Source: an uncultured Clostridia bacterium (lineage in GTDB: Bacteria; Bacillota; Clostridia; Lachnospirales; Lachnospiraceae). From it: a stretch of DNA of 64,000 nucleotides. The notes beneath the pieces were generated by a model. It was not told the DNA's origin. It ran no database searches and worked only from the letters and a program-made list of their open reading frames with translations. Every line of letters starts with the position of its first letter. The first letter of the stretch is position 1. Both the position numbers and the translations under genes were made by a program. Shown piece by piece: positions 35,605 to 43,870 of the stretch. Location of the stretch: contig CALBNS010000066.1 of the NCBI GenBank assembly GCA_937896665.1, positions 1 to 64,000 on the forward strand, read 5' to 3'.

Positions 35605-37128
35605 ATGAAACAGAAATATAATAATTTAAAAAGCCAAATCGACTGGGTGGCAACCATCGTACCGCTGATTGGTGTAGTGGCACTTTGCGTCGTTTTTATG
35701 TTAATGCCAACACAGTCTTCTATCATTCTTGGAACAATAAGAGGATTTTTTGGAGATACCTGTGGTATATACTATGCACTGCTAGGGGTGGGAATACTTG
35801 CCTGTTCACTTTATATTGCATTTTCAAAATATGGGGCAATTAAATTAGGCGATGTGGAAAAACCTCAGTATTCTTCTTTTACTTGGGGAACGATGATTTT
35901 TACTTCCACTATGGCGGCCGATATATTGTTTTATTCACTTTGTGAATGGGCACTTTACGCAAACGAGCCTCATATTGAACAAATGGGAGGAATCCAGAAA
36001 TGGGCATCTACCTATCCATTGTTCCATTGGGGATCAATTGCATGGAGCTTTTATATTATTCTTGCGGTTGCATTTGGTTTTATGTTACATGTAAGAAAAC
36101 GTGATAAACAAAAATTCTCAGAAGCATGCAGACCGCTGTTAGGAGATAAAGTTGATGGAGTATGGGGAAAAGTAATAGATTTAATTGCGATTTTTGCATT
36201 GATTGCCGGAACTGCAACTACGTTTTCCTTAGCAACTCCATTGCTGTCAACAGCAATTGGTGAGGTATTCCATCTTTCAACAAGTACAACCTTAACAATT
36301 CTTATTTTATTGTTGATTGCAACAGTTTATACGCTTACAGTATGGTTTGGTATGAAAGGTATTTCAAGACTGGCAGAATACTGTACATATTTGTTCTTTG
36401 CATTACTAGTTTATTTCTTAATTGGAGGTGGAGAAGCAAAATATATCATAGAAACAGGCTTTTCGGCACTTGGCAACATGGCACAAAATTTCATAGGAAT
36501 GTCCACCTGGATGGATCCGTTAAGAGAAACCTCATTTCCACAGAATTGGACAATTTATTATTGGGCCTACTGGATGGTTTGGTGCGTAGCGACTCCGTTT
36601 TTCATTGGAACGATTAGTAAAGGACGTACAATTAAAAACACGATTCTCGGTGGATATGGCTGGGGGTTAGCAGGAACATTCACTTCATTTATTGTTTTCG
36701 GTAATTATGGACTCGCCCAGCAAATGAAACACGGTGTGGATGTGTCAGGCTATATTGCTGAAACAGGTGATTATTCTGCGGCAATCATGAAAATTTTTGA
36801 TACACTCCCATTGAAGGAGTTGGGATTAATCTTGTTAGTTGTTACGATGATTGCATTTTACTCAACAACATTTGATGCATTGACAATGGTTATTTCTTCG
36901 TACTCATATAAACGACTTGCGGTTGATGCCGAACCAGATAAAAGAGTAAGGACTTTCTGGGCTATTATGTTTATTTTATTTCCGATTGCACTTATTTTTG
37001 CTGAAAATTCCATGTATAGTCTACAATCAGTATCTATCATAGCAGCGTTCCCTATCGGTATTATCCTTGTAATGATTGTAGCGAGTTTCTTTAAGGACGC
37101 AAGCGTATACTTAAAAAAGAATAAGTAA
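35605..37128 (+). CDS. BCCT-family choline/betaine transporter
   Basis: A 507-residue transporter with about twelve membrane helices. BCCT features are the IDWVATIVPLIG start, the Trp-rich IYYWAYWMVWCVATPFFIG segment (helix 8 signature) and the following ISKGRTIK loop. It likely imports choline (or a related quaternary amine) to feed the kinase upstream, taking the place of the LicB permease of classical lic1 loci. It is last in the three-gene unit driven from 33030. The substrate is inferred from context. Confidence 0.92.
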   Translation: MKQKYNNLKSQIDWVATIVPLIGVVALCVVFMLMPTQSSIILGTIRGFFGDTCGIYYALLGVGILACSLYIAFSKYGAIKLGDVEKPQYSSFTWGTMIFTSTMAADILFYSLCEWALYANEPHIEQMGGIQKWASTYPLFHWGSIAWSFYIILAVAFGFMLHVRKRDKQKFSEACRPLLGDKVDGVWGKVIDLIAIFALIAGTATTFSLATPLLSTAIGEVFHLSTSTTLTILILLLIATVYTLTVWFGMKGISRLAEYCTYLFFALLVYFLIGGGEAKYIIETGFSALGNMAQNFIGMSTWMDPLRETSFPQNWTIYYWAYWMVWCVATPFFIGTISKGRTIKNTILGGYGWGLAGTFTSFIVFGNYGLAQQMKHGVDVSGYIAETGDYSAAIMKIFDTLPLKELGLILLVVTMIAFYSTTFDALTMVISSYSYKRLAVDAEPDKRVRTFWAIMFILFPIALIFAENSMYSLQSVSIIAAFPIGIILVMIVASFFKDASVYLKKNK

Positions 37129-37365
37129 TGTATTCGTTTAAGGATAAGGATGGAAAAACAAAAGAATAGACATCAAGTATGAGATATGTACATGGGTCCA
37201 TATTCAAGTGATGCCATTTATGCAAAAACAGAGAATATAGTAAAAAAGTTGGAAAAGAGATATTGGAATCGGGGATTTATCGTACAAATCAGCGTATATT
37301 AGAAAATTTTTAAAAGGACAGTATTACTGGATGACAAATTCAAGTATTCATTAAATGATAAATCC
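37129..37365. other. Gene-free stretch with a possible relic
   Basis: No full gene is seen. A 36-codon frame at 37192-37302 (+) reads GPYSSDAIYAKTENIVKKLEKRYW and, past its stop, the same frame continues KIFKRTVLLDDKFKYSLNDKS, as if a small gene had decayed. I recognise no family, and there is no RBS. It is AT-rich filler between the choline genes and the cohesin-dockerin operon. Confidence 0.3.
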
Positions 37366-37394
37366 TTGACTATGCCCCCTTTTTCTCTTATAAT
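37366..37394 (+). promoter_or_regulatory. Promoter lying inside a terminator hairpin
   Basis: TTGACT (37366-37371), 17 bases, TATAAT (37389-37394). The -10 straddles the end of the left arm and the loop of the 16-base inverted repeat that follows, so transcripts would begin within the right arm, ~40 bases before the dockerin-protein gene. Confidence 0.8.
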
Positions 37395-37420
37395 ATCATA
37401 AGAGAAAAAGGGGATTTTTT
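37376..37420 (+). terminator. Perfect 16-bp terminator hairpin
   Basis: The arm 37376-37391 (CCCCTTTTTCTCTTAT) is perfectly complementary to 37398-37413, six-base loop, followed by ATTTTTT. It terminates the choline operon and overlaps the promoter above. Confidence 0.9.
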
Positions 37421-37444
37421 GTATAAGGGGAGAAGTGAAAAAAG

Positions 37445-39469
37445 ATGCAAAAGACAATTCTTAAAAGAGCATCCGTTGTTGCATTTGGTTTACTGATACT
37501 CGTCATTGTGGGAGTGCTCATTGGGGGAGCGTCAGCACAAGCATACGAACAAAAAAAGGCCACAATTAGGTGGGATATCGTAAACATTCGTCAGCAGCCA
37601 ACAACGAGTAGTTCAGTTGTTTCAAAACTTGCGTTGGGACATGAATTAATTATCACAGATGAGAAAGATACCTCAGATGGCTACATATGGTACTATGTAA
37701 AGTACACAGCTTCGGGTGTTCAGAAGCAGGGATGGGTTCGTTCAGACTGTATTATTATTCATTCTGTAGATAATGATTTTGAGGCTTATCTTGTCAGTCA
37801 GGGATTTCCGGAAACATATAAAACTAAATTAAGAGAATTACATAAATTATATCCGAACTGGGTATTTCAGGCTCAGCACACAAATCTGAATTGGGATGAC
37901 GTAATCAAAGCGGAAAGTAAGCTGGGTATGAGTCTGATTAGCGGCAATAGTATTTCTTCATGGAAGTCCACGCAGAATGGGGCTTATAATTGGGATACCG
38001 GCAAATGGGTCGGACTAGATGGTGACAGTTGGGTAGCTGCTTCGGAGGGAATTATTAAGTACTACATGGATCCAAGAAATTTCTTGGATGAGACTTATGT
38101 TTTTCAGTTTTTGGAGCAGAGCTATAATTCCAATCTTCAGACAGTGCAAGGCATGCAGAATGTAACAAGAAATACATTTCTTGCAGGTACTTATCAAGAG
38201 AATGGAACCAAGAAATATATTGATACATTAATGAAAGCAGCGGGGGAATCTGGTGTGAGTCCATACACGCTTGCTTCTATGATTATTGTGGAGCAGGGAG
38301 CGAATGGTACAGGAAAAAGTATTTCAGGCGTGGAGACCGGCTATGAAGGATATTATAACTTCTTTAATGTGGGTGCTTATGCAACCAGCAATATGACAGC
38401 AGTCCAGAGAGGTCTGTGGTTTGCAAAAGGCTCCGGTGTCGGTGCAACTAGTTATAATCGACCATGGAATAACGTCACAAACTCCATTATAGGTGGAGCC
38501 ATACACTATGGTGAAGGTTATGTAAAGGTCGGACAAGATACCTTGTATTTGAAAAAATTCAATGTGCAGGGTAAGAATCCGTACACACATCAATATATGA
38601 CGAATGTTATGGGGGCAGCCACAGAAGGACAACGTATGTCGAAGGCTTTTAATGAAGAAGCACGGAATGCGAATCTGGTATTTAAAATTCCTGTTTTTAC
38701 AAATATGCCAACTTCAGCATGTGCGAAGCCGACCGGTGACGGAAGCCCGAACTATATGCTGAAATCATTGAGTGTGACAGGACAAAACCTGACACCAACA
38801 TTTGATAAATACACGACAGAATATTCTTTGATTGTGCCAAATGATATTACAAGTGTGACAATTGCGGCTACAGCACTTGATAGTAATGCGTCTATCACAG
38901 GAACAGGAAAAGTAAATTTGAAAGTAGGTTCTAATAAGTCATCTATTGTAGTGAAAGCAGGAAATGGAACTACGAGAACCTACACGATTAATATTATCAG
39001 GGAAGAACCTCTAGAGCCGGAGAAACCAGATATTAAAGTGCCGGTGCTGAACAGTTCTGTATATACATTGAATACGTCGCAAGCTACGGTTGCCGGCATA
39101 AAAGTATTTCCGGTCAATGCCTCTACGTTTGCCAAGAACCTTAAAGTGGAAAACGGAAGTGTGAAAATTACGGATGCTAATGGAAATACATATAGTGGTA
39201 ATGTGGGAACCGGTCATCAGGTCAGAGTTTACGATACAGCAGGTAAATTGAATAAAACGTATACGGTGGTACTTTATGGAGATACGAATGGGGATGGCAA
39301 AGTGAATTCATTGGATTTGCTGCGAGTTCAAAAGCATATTATCAAGGTAAACCAGCTTTCAGGAATATATGGCAGTGCAGCAGATACAAGTAAAGATGGT
39401 AAGATTAATTCGCTAGATTTGTTGCAGGTGCAGAAACAGATTATAGGGGCAGGCAGTATTAAACAATAG
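37445..39469 (+). CDS. Secreted SH3-glucosaminidase with type I dockerin
   Basis: A 674-residue exported wall hydrolase. The order is: signal peptide (1-~31, ending ASAQA); bacterial SH3 domain (~38-105, VNIRQQP...GWVRSDC); glucosaminidase domain (~115-420, catalytic Glu expected in MIIVEQGANG); a cadherin-like beta-sandwich (~430-515); a second beta domain; and a dockerin at the C-terminus with two calcium-binding F-hand repeats, DTNGDGKVNSLDLLRVQK and DTSKDGKINSLDLLQVQK. The glucosaminidase cuts glycan strands; the dockerin lets it bind a cohesin. The next gene encodes a membrane-anchored cohesin protein, so the pair very likely bind each other. It has its own promoter. Confidence 0.92.
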   Translation: MQKTILKRASVVAFGLLILVIVGVLIGGASAQAYEQKKATIRWDIVNIRQQPTTSSSVVSKLALGHELIITDEKDTSDGYIWYYVKYTASGVQKQGWVRSDCIIIHSVDNDFEAYLVSQGFPETYKTKLRELHKLYPNWVFQAQHTNLNWDDVIKAESKLGMSLISGNSISSWKSTQNGAYNWDTGKWVGLDGDSWVAASEGIIKYYMDPRNFLDETYVFQFLEQSYNSNLQTVQGMQNVTRNTFLAGTYQENGTKKYIDTLMKAAGESGVSPYTLASMIIVEQGANGTGKSISGVETGYEGYYNFFNVGAYATSNMTAVQRGLWFAKGSGVGATSYNRPWNNVTNSIIGGAIHYGEGYVKVGQDTLYLKKFNVQGKNPYTHQYMTNVMGAATEGQRMSKAFNEEARNANLVFKIPVFTNMPTSACAKPTGDGSPNYMLKSLSVTGQNLTPTFDKYTTEYSLIVPNDITSVTIAATALDSNASITGTGKVNLKVGSNKSSIVVKAGNGTTRTYTINIIREEPLEPEKPDIKVPVLNSSVYTLNTSQATVAGIKVFPVNASTFAKNLKVENGSVKITDANGNTYSGNVGTGHQVRVYDTAGKLNKTYTVVLYGDTNGDGKVNSLDLLRVQKHIIKVNQLSGIYGSAADTSKDGKINSLDLLQVQKQIIGAGSIKQ

Positions 39470-39482
39470 GGGAGAAAAAGTA

Positions 39483-40991
39483 ATGAAAATAAAATATAGA
39501 ATAAGGGAGCTTATGGTAAGTATATGCCTGTTACTCTCTGTATTTGGGATGACTTCGCAGGCAGCTTCAGGGAGCGTAAGTGTATCCGGAACCTCCGGTA
39601 ATGTGGGGAGTACAGTAAGTGTAACAGTGACAATTAAGTGTTCCGAGGGTCCGATTGGCTCTGCTGAGGCTACGGTTAGTTATGATCCATCAGCTCTGCA
39701 GTATGTTAGCAGTTCTAGTGGTTCATATGGTAGCGCTGGCAGTGTAACATATGCAAGCTGGGGTGACGGAAGCACTTCTTCGTTGAGTTTTTCTATTAAA
39801 TTTAAAATTTTAAAGGAGGGATCGCACAAAGTTTCCGTGACTAGTGCGGATGGTTATACATATGATGAACAGCAGTTGTCATTATCATCGGGTTCAGCAA
39901 CTGTTACAGGGAAAGTTGTCGAATCGAATGAAACGCCGGCTAACCCGGGAAGTAACGGAAATCAAAACAACCCAACACCAGAGCAACCGTCAAAAAGCAA
40001 TAATAATAAGCTGAATTCTTTGAAGGTTTATCCGGGAAGTCTGTCACCAGCCTTTTCTGCCGGGACGAAGCAGTATACGGTTAAAGTCGGAGAGGATGTC
40101 ACTGAAGTGACAATATCAGCAGTCGCACAGGATAGTAAGGCAAATGTGTCTGTATCCGGGGGAAAGAATCTTCAGGTGGGTTCCAATCAGGCGAAGGTAG
40201 TTGTTACAGCAGAAAATGGTGGAGTGCGCAGTTATAATATTACAATTGTACGTGGCGAAAATACGCAGGAACCAGATGATGAAAAAAATGACGAAAAGGT
40301 TGATGAAACGCCACAAGAAATAACGGCAACCATTGACGGCACAAAGTATGTTGTGAACGAGGTATTTGCAGAGGAAGAAATTCCGGCAGGATTCACGAGA
40401 AAAAATGTCAGTTACTCAGGAAAAGATTGCGCGGCAGTATCTCATGAAAAGGGGAAGTTAACCCTTATGAATCTGACGGATGAAAACGGCAAATCTGAGT
40501 TTTTTATCTATGACAGTGAAAAGCAACGGTTTTATCCATTTTTGCAAATGCAGATTTCAGAGGTCCGGTACATCATTCCTCTGCCGCTTACGTTGGCGGA
40601 ACAGACATTGTCTAACGTTAAAAATAGTACATTAACACTTCAAGAAAAAGAGTTTGACGTATGGCAGGAAGAGAATGGGGAATTCTATATTTTGAATGCC
40701 ATGAGTAATGAAGGAACTGTTGGTCTGTATCGGTATGACATCGTGGATGCAACGTGTCAGAGGTATGTAGAAGCGAAGCTGGAAGTAGCAGATACGGAGA
40801 CCGAAGCAATGGATTCGTTTATAGACAGATATAGGATATATATCATAGCAGGACTTGGCGTGTTAGTTGTTTTACTTACCTTATCAACGGTATGTCTTGC
40901 TGTTAAGAAGAAACCAGTGCATCATGCAAGAAGAAATAAGCATAGAAGGCGTAGAAAAAAAAGAAATACAGAAGGGAACGAACTAGAATAG
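39483..40991 (+). CDS. Membrane-anchored cohesin-domain protein A
   Basis: A 502-residue protein: signal peptide (to ~28), cohesin-like domain (~29-145: TSGNVGSTVSVTVTIKC, then ATVSYDPSALQYVSSSSG and FKILKEGSHKVSV), a Pro/Asn linker, a cadherin-like beta-sandwich (~180-257) like that of the hydrolase upstream, and an ectodomain (~275-440) shared with the gene at 43871. A single membrane helix (~446-468) and a strongly basic inner tail (RRNKHRRRRKKR) close it. It should hold dockerin-bearing partners on the outer face of the membrane. It lies 13 bases after the dockerin gene in the same operon. Confidence 0.9.
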   Translation: MKIKYRIRELMVSICLLLSVFGMTSQAASGSVSVSGTSGNVGSTVSVTVTIKCSEGPIGSAEATVSYDPSALQYVSSSSGSYGSAGSVTYASWGDGSTSSLSFSIKFKILKEGSHKVSVTSADGYTYDEQQLSLSSGSATVTGKVVESNETPANPGSNGNQNNPTPEQPSKSNNNKLNSLKVYPGSLSPAFSAGTKQYTVKVGEDVTEVTISAVAQDSKANVSVSGGKNLQVGSNQAKVVVTAENGGVRSYNITIVRGENTQEPDDEKNDEKVDETPQEITATIDGTKYVVNEVFAEEEIPAGFTRKNVSYSGKDCAAVSHEKGKLTLMNLTDENGKSEFFIYDSEKQRFYPFLQMQISEVRYIIPLPLTLAEQTLSNVKNSTLTLQEKEFDVWQEENGEFYILNAMSNEGTVGLYRYDIVDATCQRYVEAKLEVADTETEAMDSFIDRYRIYIIAGLGVLVVLLTLSTVCLAVKKKPVHHARRNKHRRRRKKRNTEGNELE

Positions 40992-41000
40992 TAGTATCGC

Positions 41001-41029
41001 TTGAAGCGTAAAATAATATAGTGTATGAT
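41001..41029 (+). promoter_or_regulatory. Promoter of first LCP gene
   Basis: TTGAAG (41001-41006), 17 bases, TATGAT (41024-41029), about 38 bases before the ATG at 41068. Confidence 0.65.
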
Positions 41030-41067
41030 GTAGATACAATGCTTAAGATAAACAAAGAGGGATTGAT

Positions 41068-42579
41068 ATGAGAAAAAAAAGACGCAGAAGGAGACAGAAA
41101 AAAGGAAATTGGTTTACTAGACTTAGTATGAAGAAACGTGTTGCTATATGTGTGGCAGGTGTATTACTTTTGTTGATCGCAGCAGTGGTTATTTTTGTTG
41201 CATCGAAATTTGCAAAGATGAATACGGAAACAATTGAGCCGGATGATATTATAATCAATGATTTGCCGGATGAGGTAGGTAAAGGTTATACAAATGTTGC
41301 ATTGTTTGGTGGTGATTCCAGAACAGGTCAGTTAGGAAAAGGTGCCCGGACGGATGCTATTATAGTTGTGAGCCTGAATAATGCTACAAAAGAAGTAAAG
41401 ATGGTTTCCATATATAGAGACACACTGCTTGATACAGCAAATGGGAAAATACAGAAGTGTAATGCAGCTCATAGTGCAGGTGGTCCACAGCAGGCAATCA
41501 ATATGCTGAATATGAATCTGGATTTGGATATTCAGAAATATGTCACTGTAGATTTCAAGGCAGTATCAGACGTAGTGGATTTGGTCGGCGGAATTGAAGT
41601 GGATGTGTCTGAAGCTGAGATGAAAGCGACGAATCTGTATATTCCTGAGACAGCAAGAGTTGCGGGAAAGAAGGCAAATTATATATCGCATCCAGGTTTG
41701 CAGACATTAGATGGCGTGCAGGCAACCACTTATGCCAGAATTCGAAAGGGAGTTGGAGACGACTACCAGAGAACAGTAAGACAGCGTCTGGTAATAGAGA
41801 AGGTTGCACAAAAAGTAATGAAATCGGATTTGAAAACACTCAACAGTATCATTGACAAGGTATTCCCGGCGATTTCTACGAATTTTACAATGGCAGAAAT
41901 TTTGTCATATGCAAAAGATATTACTAAATATAAGATTGGTGAGTCTCAGGGATTTCCAAAAGAAAAGACAAGCGCGACAATTCCGGGCAAGGGAAGTTGT
42001 GTGATTCCGGTAACATTAAAATCCAATGTACAGGCATTGCACGAGTTCTTATATGGGACAGTCGACTATCAGCCTTCTGCGAAAGTAAATAGCATCAGTA
42101 GTCAGATTCAGAGCCTTGTCGGAGAACGTAAGCCGGATGGTGATGTACCATATACAGAGAAACCGAACAGTGGAAATGGGAACAGCGGAACGAACACCAA
42201 TACACCAACCCCACCAACTGTGGATAATCCAAATAAAGAGAAACCAAACAGTGGAAACACACCAGGAACGGGAGAAGGTGGCGGAAATACACCGGGAACC
42301 GGGGGGAGTAGCGGAAGTATACCGGGAAGCGGAGAAGGTGGAGGAAGTACATCAGGAACCGGAGAAGGCGGCGGAAACACACCGGGAACGGGAGAAAGCG
42401 GCGGAAATGCACCAGGAACCGGAGAAGGCGGCGGAAGCATACCAGGAACCGGAGAAGGCGGCGGAAACACACCGGGAACGGGAGAAGGTGGCGGAAACAC
42501 ACCAGGAACCGGAGAAAGTGGCGGAAGTACACCGGGGACCGAAGAAGGTGGTGGAGCCACATCTGAGCCTGGAGAATAA
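41068..42579 (+). CDS. LytR-CpsA-Psr glycopolymer ligase with repeat tail
   Basis: A 503-residue protein. It has a very basic N-terminal cytoplasmic part (RKKRRRRRQKK), one membrane helix (~30-50), then the LCP catalytic domain (~70-340) with NVALFGGDSRTGQ, ARTDAIIVVSL, SIYRDTLL, the conserved Asp/Arg sites and GVQATTYARIRKGVGDDYQRTVRQ. LCP enzymes transfer teichoic acid or capsule from lipid carrier to peptidoglycan. The C-terminal ~105 residues are low complexity: ten in-frame ten-residue units (consensus NTPGTGEGGG), residues 397-496. It stands between the two cohesin protein genes. Confidence 0.93.
   Translation: MRKKRRRRRQKKGNWFTRLSMKKRVAICVAGVLLLLIAAVVIFVASKFAKMNTETIEPDDIIINDLPDEVGKGYTNVALFGGDSRTGQLGKGARTDAIIVVSLNNATKEVKMVSIYRDTLLDTANGKIQKCNAAHSAGGPQQAINMLNMNLDLDIQKYVTVDFKAVSDVVDLVGGIEVDVSEAEMKATNLYIPETARVAGKKANYISHPGLQTLDGVQATTYARIRKGVGDDYQRTVRQRLVIEKVAQKVMKSDLKTLNSIIDKVFPAISTNFTMAEILSYAKDITKYKIGESQGFPKEKTSATIPGKGSCVIPVTLKSNVQALHEFLYGTVDYQPSAKVNSISSQIQSLVGERKPDGDVPYTEKPNSGNGNSGTNTNTPTPPTVDNPNKEKPNSGNTPGTGEGGGNTPGTGGSSGSIPGSGEGGGSTSGTGEGGGNTPGTGESGGNAPGTGEGGGSIPGTGEGGGNTPGTGEGGGNTPGTGESGGSTPGTEEGGGATSEPGE
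42256..42555 (+). repeat. Ten 30-bp tandem repeats coding NTPGTGEGGG-like units
   Basis: Ten consecutive units of 30 bases, all in frame, vary mainly at positions 1-2 (NT/SI/ST/NA) and 7-9 (GEG/GES/GSS). Third-codon changes show that they are kept as protein repeats. The units probably expand and shrink by slippage. Likely a flexible wall-spanning spacer. Confidence 0.9.
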
Positions 42580-42588
42580 TTATAGCAT

Positions 42589-42617
42589 AATCGGAGTGAG
42601 GATAACTTACTCCGATT
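42589..42617 (+). terminator. Hairpin between the two LCP genes
   Basis: A 12-base stem (42589-42600 with 42606-42617, one G-U pair, five-base loop) sits just after the first LCP gene. There is no T run after it, so it may be a weak terminator or an RNA-stabilising/processing hairpin. Confidence 0.5.
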
Positions 42618-42676
42618 TGACGTTAGACGTATTATATTAATAATTTCTTAACAAACGAAAAAAGGGGAATCGTTAA

Positions 42677-43762
42677 ATGGCAGAAAGAGGGAGAAGGCTG
42701 AAAGAAGCCAAAGCTGCCCGGGCAGAAAAGAAACGTAGAGCAAGAAAGAGAAAAAGGGCAGTATTTTTGATAGTAGAGATTTTGATTTTGACTATCCTGT
42801 TGGGGGCATGGTATGTTGTAAAAAAATATGACAGGTTTCAGATTAATACATTTGCAGAACATGAAATATCGATTAATGAAGGTGTAGAACAAGAAGGATA
42901 TACAACGATTGCACTATTTGGAGGAGATTCAAGGGAAGGACTCTTAGAAGCGGGAACTCATGCAGATACTATTATGGTTGCTGCGATTAATAATCAGACG
43001 AAGGAAGTGAAAATCGTTTCTTTGTATCGTGATACCTTAATGGAACAGTGCGACGGGAAATTGAAGAAAGCGAATAATGCATATTTCCAAGGTGGTCCGA
43101 AGGATGCTATTAATATGTTAAACAAAAATCTGGATTTAGATATTTCTGACTATGTGACAGTTGATTTTAAAGCGTTGGCAGATGTGATTGATTTGTTAGG
43201 AGGTATTGAGGTTGATGTCAATGCAGCCGAGGCGCAGGAGGCGAATAATTTCATTCAGGAGACTGCATCAGTTGTAGGAAAAAATGCAAAATCTTTGAAA
43301 GAGGGTGTGCAGACTTTGGATGGTGTGCAGGCTGTTACTTATGCCCGTATTAGAAAAAATGTGGGTGGAGATTACCAGAGGACAGAAAGACAGCGCTTGG
43401 TAATTCAAAAGGTCGTAGAAAAAGTAAAGCAGAGTGATTTAGTTACAATTAATAATATCATTAATCAGACATTTTCACAGGTATCTACTAGTTTTTCACT
43501 GAAAGAGTTGCTTGGAATGGCTGTAAATGCGTTTCAATATCAACTAGGTGAAACAAGTGGATTTCCATTTGAATCAACAGATGGACGCGTTGAGGGAGTA
43601 GGAAGTATTGTTGTTCCGCTTGGTATGAAAGAAAATGTGGTAGAGTTACATGAGTTTTTGTATAAGGGAGAAACCTATTCTGTCTCGCAGACTGTGGAGA
43701 ATATTAGCATAAAGATTGAGAATGCTACAGGTTATTCCCGTGCAGATTATCAGGAAGAATGA
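42677..43762 (+). CDS. LytR-CpsA-Psr glycopolymer ligase (second copy)
   Basis: A 361-residue LCP protein with a basic N-terminus (RAEKKRRARKRKRA), one membrane helix (~29-47) and the LCP domain: TIALFGGDSREGLL, HADTIMVAAINNQTKEVKIVSLYRDTL, VDFKALADVIDLLGGIE, GVQAVTYARIRKNVGGDYQRTERQRLVIQ. It is clearly a paralogue of the gene at 41068 but lacks the repeat tail. Both are expected to attach glycopolymers to peptidoglycan. RBS AAAGGGG. It is followed 108 bases later by the second cohesin protein. Confidence 0.94.
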   Translation: MAERGRRLKEAKAARAEKKRRARKRKRAVFLIVEILILTILLGAWYVVKKYDRFQINTFAEHEISINEGVEQEGYTTIALFGGDSREGLLEAGTHADTIMVAAINNQTKEVKIVSLYRDTLMEQCDGKLKKANNAYFQGGPKDAINMLNKNLDLDISDYVTVDFKALADVIDLLGGIEVDVNAAEAQEANNFIQETASVVGKNAKSLKEGVQTLDGVQAVTYARIRKNVGGDYQRTERQRLVIQKVVEKVKQSDLVTINNIINQTFSQVSTSFSLKELLGMAVNAFQYQLGETSGFPFESTDGRVEGVGSIVVPLGMKENVVELHEFLYKGETYSVSQTVENISIKIENATGYSRADYQEE

Positions 43763-43870
43763 CATCAAATGGCTAGACATTTTGGAAAAAACAGTGTAAG
43801 ATATTAAAGAATGTCATGAAACATTTTAAAGAAGATTTAAAATACAAAAGTAAAGGAAGAGGAAAGACAC

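Noticed and set aside
42256..42555. 30-bp repeats resembling a CRISPR array
   Set aside because: Repeats are directly adjacent without unique spacers and encode in-frame ten-residue units; no cas genes are near.
42095..42562. Two long minus-strand open frames opposite the LCP repeat tail
   Set aside because: They exist only because the 30-bp repeat lacks stops on both strands; their products are Pro/Ser- or Leu/Arg/Phe-rich low complexity, with no RBS, while the + frame is a clear LCP protein.
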